DNA from: Anaerolineales bacterium
GTDB taxonomy: Bacteria; Chloroflexota; Anaerolineae; 4572-78; J111
NCBI GenBank assembly: GCA_020634935.1
Contig: JACKAT010000016.1
Location: 38,744-102,743 of the forward strand
Direction of reading: 5' to 3'
DNA: 64,000 bases
The position numbers and the translations under genes were made by a program. Position 1 is the stretch's first letter. Each line of letters starts with the position of its first letter. The notes under the pieces are model-generated. The model was not told the origin of the DNA and did not search any database. It saw only the letters and a list, made by a program, of their open reading frames with translations. Positions 62,716 to 64,000 of this stretch are shown one piece after another.

Positions 62716-64000
62716 TTACTCATTTTTCCAACGGTACATCATATTATGCAATGCACCGATAACACCCGCCGTCACCCACAACAACTCTAACTGTAACCGG
62801 CCGTGGTAACTTTCGACAGTCATATGGATCATGGCGGCTACCATAGCCATCATAAAAGACAAAGCGACGGCAGATAAAAAACGATCATGACCTTTCCAAA
62901 CTTGCCAGCCTTGCCACAGAACGGCGCCTAGAAACCAGAGAAAGGTAGCTAAGCCCAAAATTCCGGTTTCGGCCCAAACCAGCAGAAATTTATGATGGAC
63001 TGTATAGATCCACTGCCCGGTAAACTCCGAGGTTACATATTGAGGCAGCATAAAAGCGAAATTATTAGCTCCGACGCCCAGCACTGGCCGGTCCTCAATC
63101 ATTCGAATGGCCAGCAGATTCAAAGGTTCGCGAGACTCGGCTTTCGCGGCCGATTCATCGCTAAACAACCGTTGTAAAATAGGCTCGTAAAATGGGATAA
63201 CCACAATCATGGCTAAGATTACATAACTCAACGGTATTTTTATCGAAAGCCATCCCCGGTGCCAGGCTAAAAAACAGAACAAGACAATGGCAATGCCAAA
63301 CGACCCCCAGGCTCCCCGCGATCCGGTGGTCAGCAAAGCCACGCCCCCCAGAGCCACGGTAAATAGAGCCAGCCGCTTATACCATCGCTTTGTCTGCTCG
63401 ATGATGATACCGCCAAAAACAGGCAATAGGACTATTAGCAAATAGCTGGAAGCAACATTGGGTGAACTTAATGGCCCGCTACTGCGGGCAATACCCTCGC
63501 CGGCCGCTTTGGCTGTCTCGGCGCCAGTTCCGGTAAATGCGAATAAAACGGTGATCAAGCTAAACGGGATAAGTCCAATCATGAGCATATGGACAATTAA
63601 AAGGATATCTTCCCGAGTTCGAACGGTATTAATAATGTAAAAATACAAGAGTATGGCTTGAACCAGTAAATCGATTTCGAAGATGGTGAACATCACGTTG
63701 CCAGCTACTAATATCGATACAATGACGACAGCTAGATAGACCAGCGACGGTAAGAGCATTAGGAACAGGCCGCGCGAAGGCGGTGGTGTTCGTTTACTTA
63801 AAATATCTATCAACCACCAAGCATAAAGAAATATCAGACAACCCGTGGTCAATGAAATATTGAGCCCACCGGTAGCCCCAAACTGCCAGGCTCGGTCCCA
63901 ACTTAAGAAGTGATAATCGAATTGAAAAATCAATTCGAACATCATAACTGCCAAAATCAGCCTTCGCAGATTGCCTATTATTTTTACAGCGATTATCCCG
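62716..64000 (-). CDS. O-antigen ligase/polymerase-like membrane protein, possibly cut by the window edge
   Basis: A polytopic membrane protein of at least 412 residues with about ten hydrophobic helices and a Wzy_C-type extracytoplasmic loop (AIRMIEDRPVLGVGANNFAFML). TTGSRGAWGSFGIAIVLFCF and TVHHKFLLVWAETGILGLAT fit the O-antigen ligase (WaaL/Wzy) family. The frame stays open upstream to base 64000; possible internal starts are a TTG at 63954 and ATGs at 63945 and 63942. I cannot decide between an internal start and a start beyond the window. It is the first gene here of the exopolysaccharide operon. In that setting it would polymerise or ligate repeat units in the periplasm or outside the membrane. 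Confidence 0.82.
   Translation of the reverse strand, partial: GIIAVKIIGNLRRLILAVMMFELIFQFDYHFLSWDRAWQFGATGGLNISLTTGCLIFLYAWWLIDILSKRTPPPSRGLFLMLLPSLVYLAVVIVSILVAGNVMFTIFEIDLLVQAILLYFYIINTVRTREDILLIVHMLMIGLIPFSLITVLFAFTGTGAETAKAAGEGIARSSGPLSSPNVASSYLLIVLLPVFGGIIIEQTKRWYKRLALFTVALGGVALLTTGSRGAWGSFGIAIVLFCFLAWHRGWLSIKIPLSYVILAMIVVIPFYEPILQRLFSDESAAKAESREPLNLLAIRMIEDRPVLGVGANNFAFMLPQYVTSEFTGQWIYTVHHKFLLVWAETGILGLATFLWFLGAVLWQGWQVWKGHDRFLSAVALSFMMAMVAAMIHMTVESYHGRLQLELLWVTAGVIGALHNMMYRWKNE

Noticed and set aside
1..64000. CRISPR arrays, tRNA, rRNA, riboswitches
   Set aside because: No regularly spaced direct repeats or recognisable RNA gene elements were seen by eye; a covariance-model search would be needed to exclude small RNAs.

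Overview
The window is an accessory or secondary-metabolism region of a bacterium, most likely a member of Chloroflexota. The main hint is the recurring C-terminal tail of the secreted proteins: the three subtilases end in VYLPIIQAQ, VYLPVLQVD and VYLPIIQAD, and one lyase-like protein ends in SYMPIVLKNA. From memory, tails of this Y-L-P-hydrophobic type are common on exported Chloroflexota proteins. This assignment is an inference; no rRNA or marker gene is present.

Layout. Positions 1-4257 are on the + strand: a truncated membrane glycosyltransferase-like gene, two decayed fragments of a second copy of it, a polyprenyl-phosphate type GT2 enzyme and a methyltransferase. From 64000 down to 4462 every gene is on the - strand. 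Read in transcription order this strand holds: (i) an exopolysaccharide block at 64000-53754 (O-antigen ligase/polymerase-like protein, three GT4 enzymes, a Wzx-type flippase, a FemAB/GNAT-like transferase, a sulfotransferase-like protein and two secreted lyase-fold proteins); (ii) a polyketide/non-ribosomal peptide locus at 53757-18119, with a type II thioesterase, four megasynthases, a membrane-anchored sulfotransferase and an FkbK/J/I/H-type extender-unit cassette; (iii) a secretion/protease block at 17994-9664 (a polysaccharide-deacetylase-like protein, three paralogous subtilases, a small secreted protein and an intergenic region rich in debris); (iv) a polysaccharide-export ATPase, a GT-methyltransferase-sulfotransferase fusion and a sulfotransferase at 9541-4462.

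Assembly line, read in gene order: KS-AT-ACP / KS-AT-DH-ER-KR-ACP / KS-AT-KR-ACP-KS-AT-KR-ACP-ST-C-A-PCP / KS-AT-KR-ACP-TE. The domain order, the 1-nt spacing or 8-nt overlap at two of the gene junctions, and the matched terminal helices all support this order. The adenylation pocket reads D-I-L-Q-L-G-V-I-W, which I associate with glycine. The FkbH/I/J/K set lacks an O-methyltransferase, so a hydroxymalonyl-ACP extender is the simplest guess. The most unusual point is a sulfotransferase domain inside the assembly line, between an ACP and a condensation domain. It follows a KR module, where CurM-type assembly lines place a sulfotransferase before a TE. The terminal TE is also odd: Cys replaces Ser, Glu sits where Asp is usual, and the usual His motif is missing. 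Five sulfotransferase-type domains lie in the window, so sulfation is a shared theme of the metabolite and polysaccharide parts.

Mobile and decayed DNA: two 132-bp elements with 16-bp terminal inverted repeats and perfect 5-bp target duplications (ACTTA and TACCT) flank the third subtilase/deacetylase/FkbH segment. Remnants of a deacetylase copy and of a glycosyltransferase copy show past segmental duplication. No tRNA, rRNA, CRISPR array or replication origin was seen.
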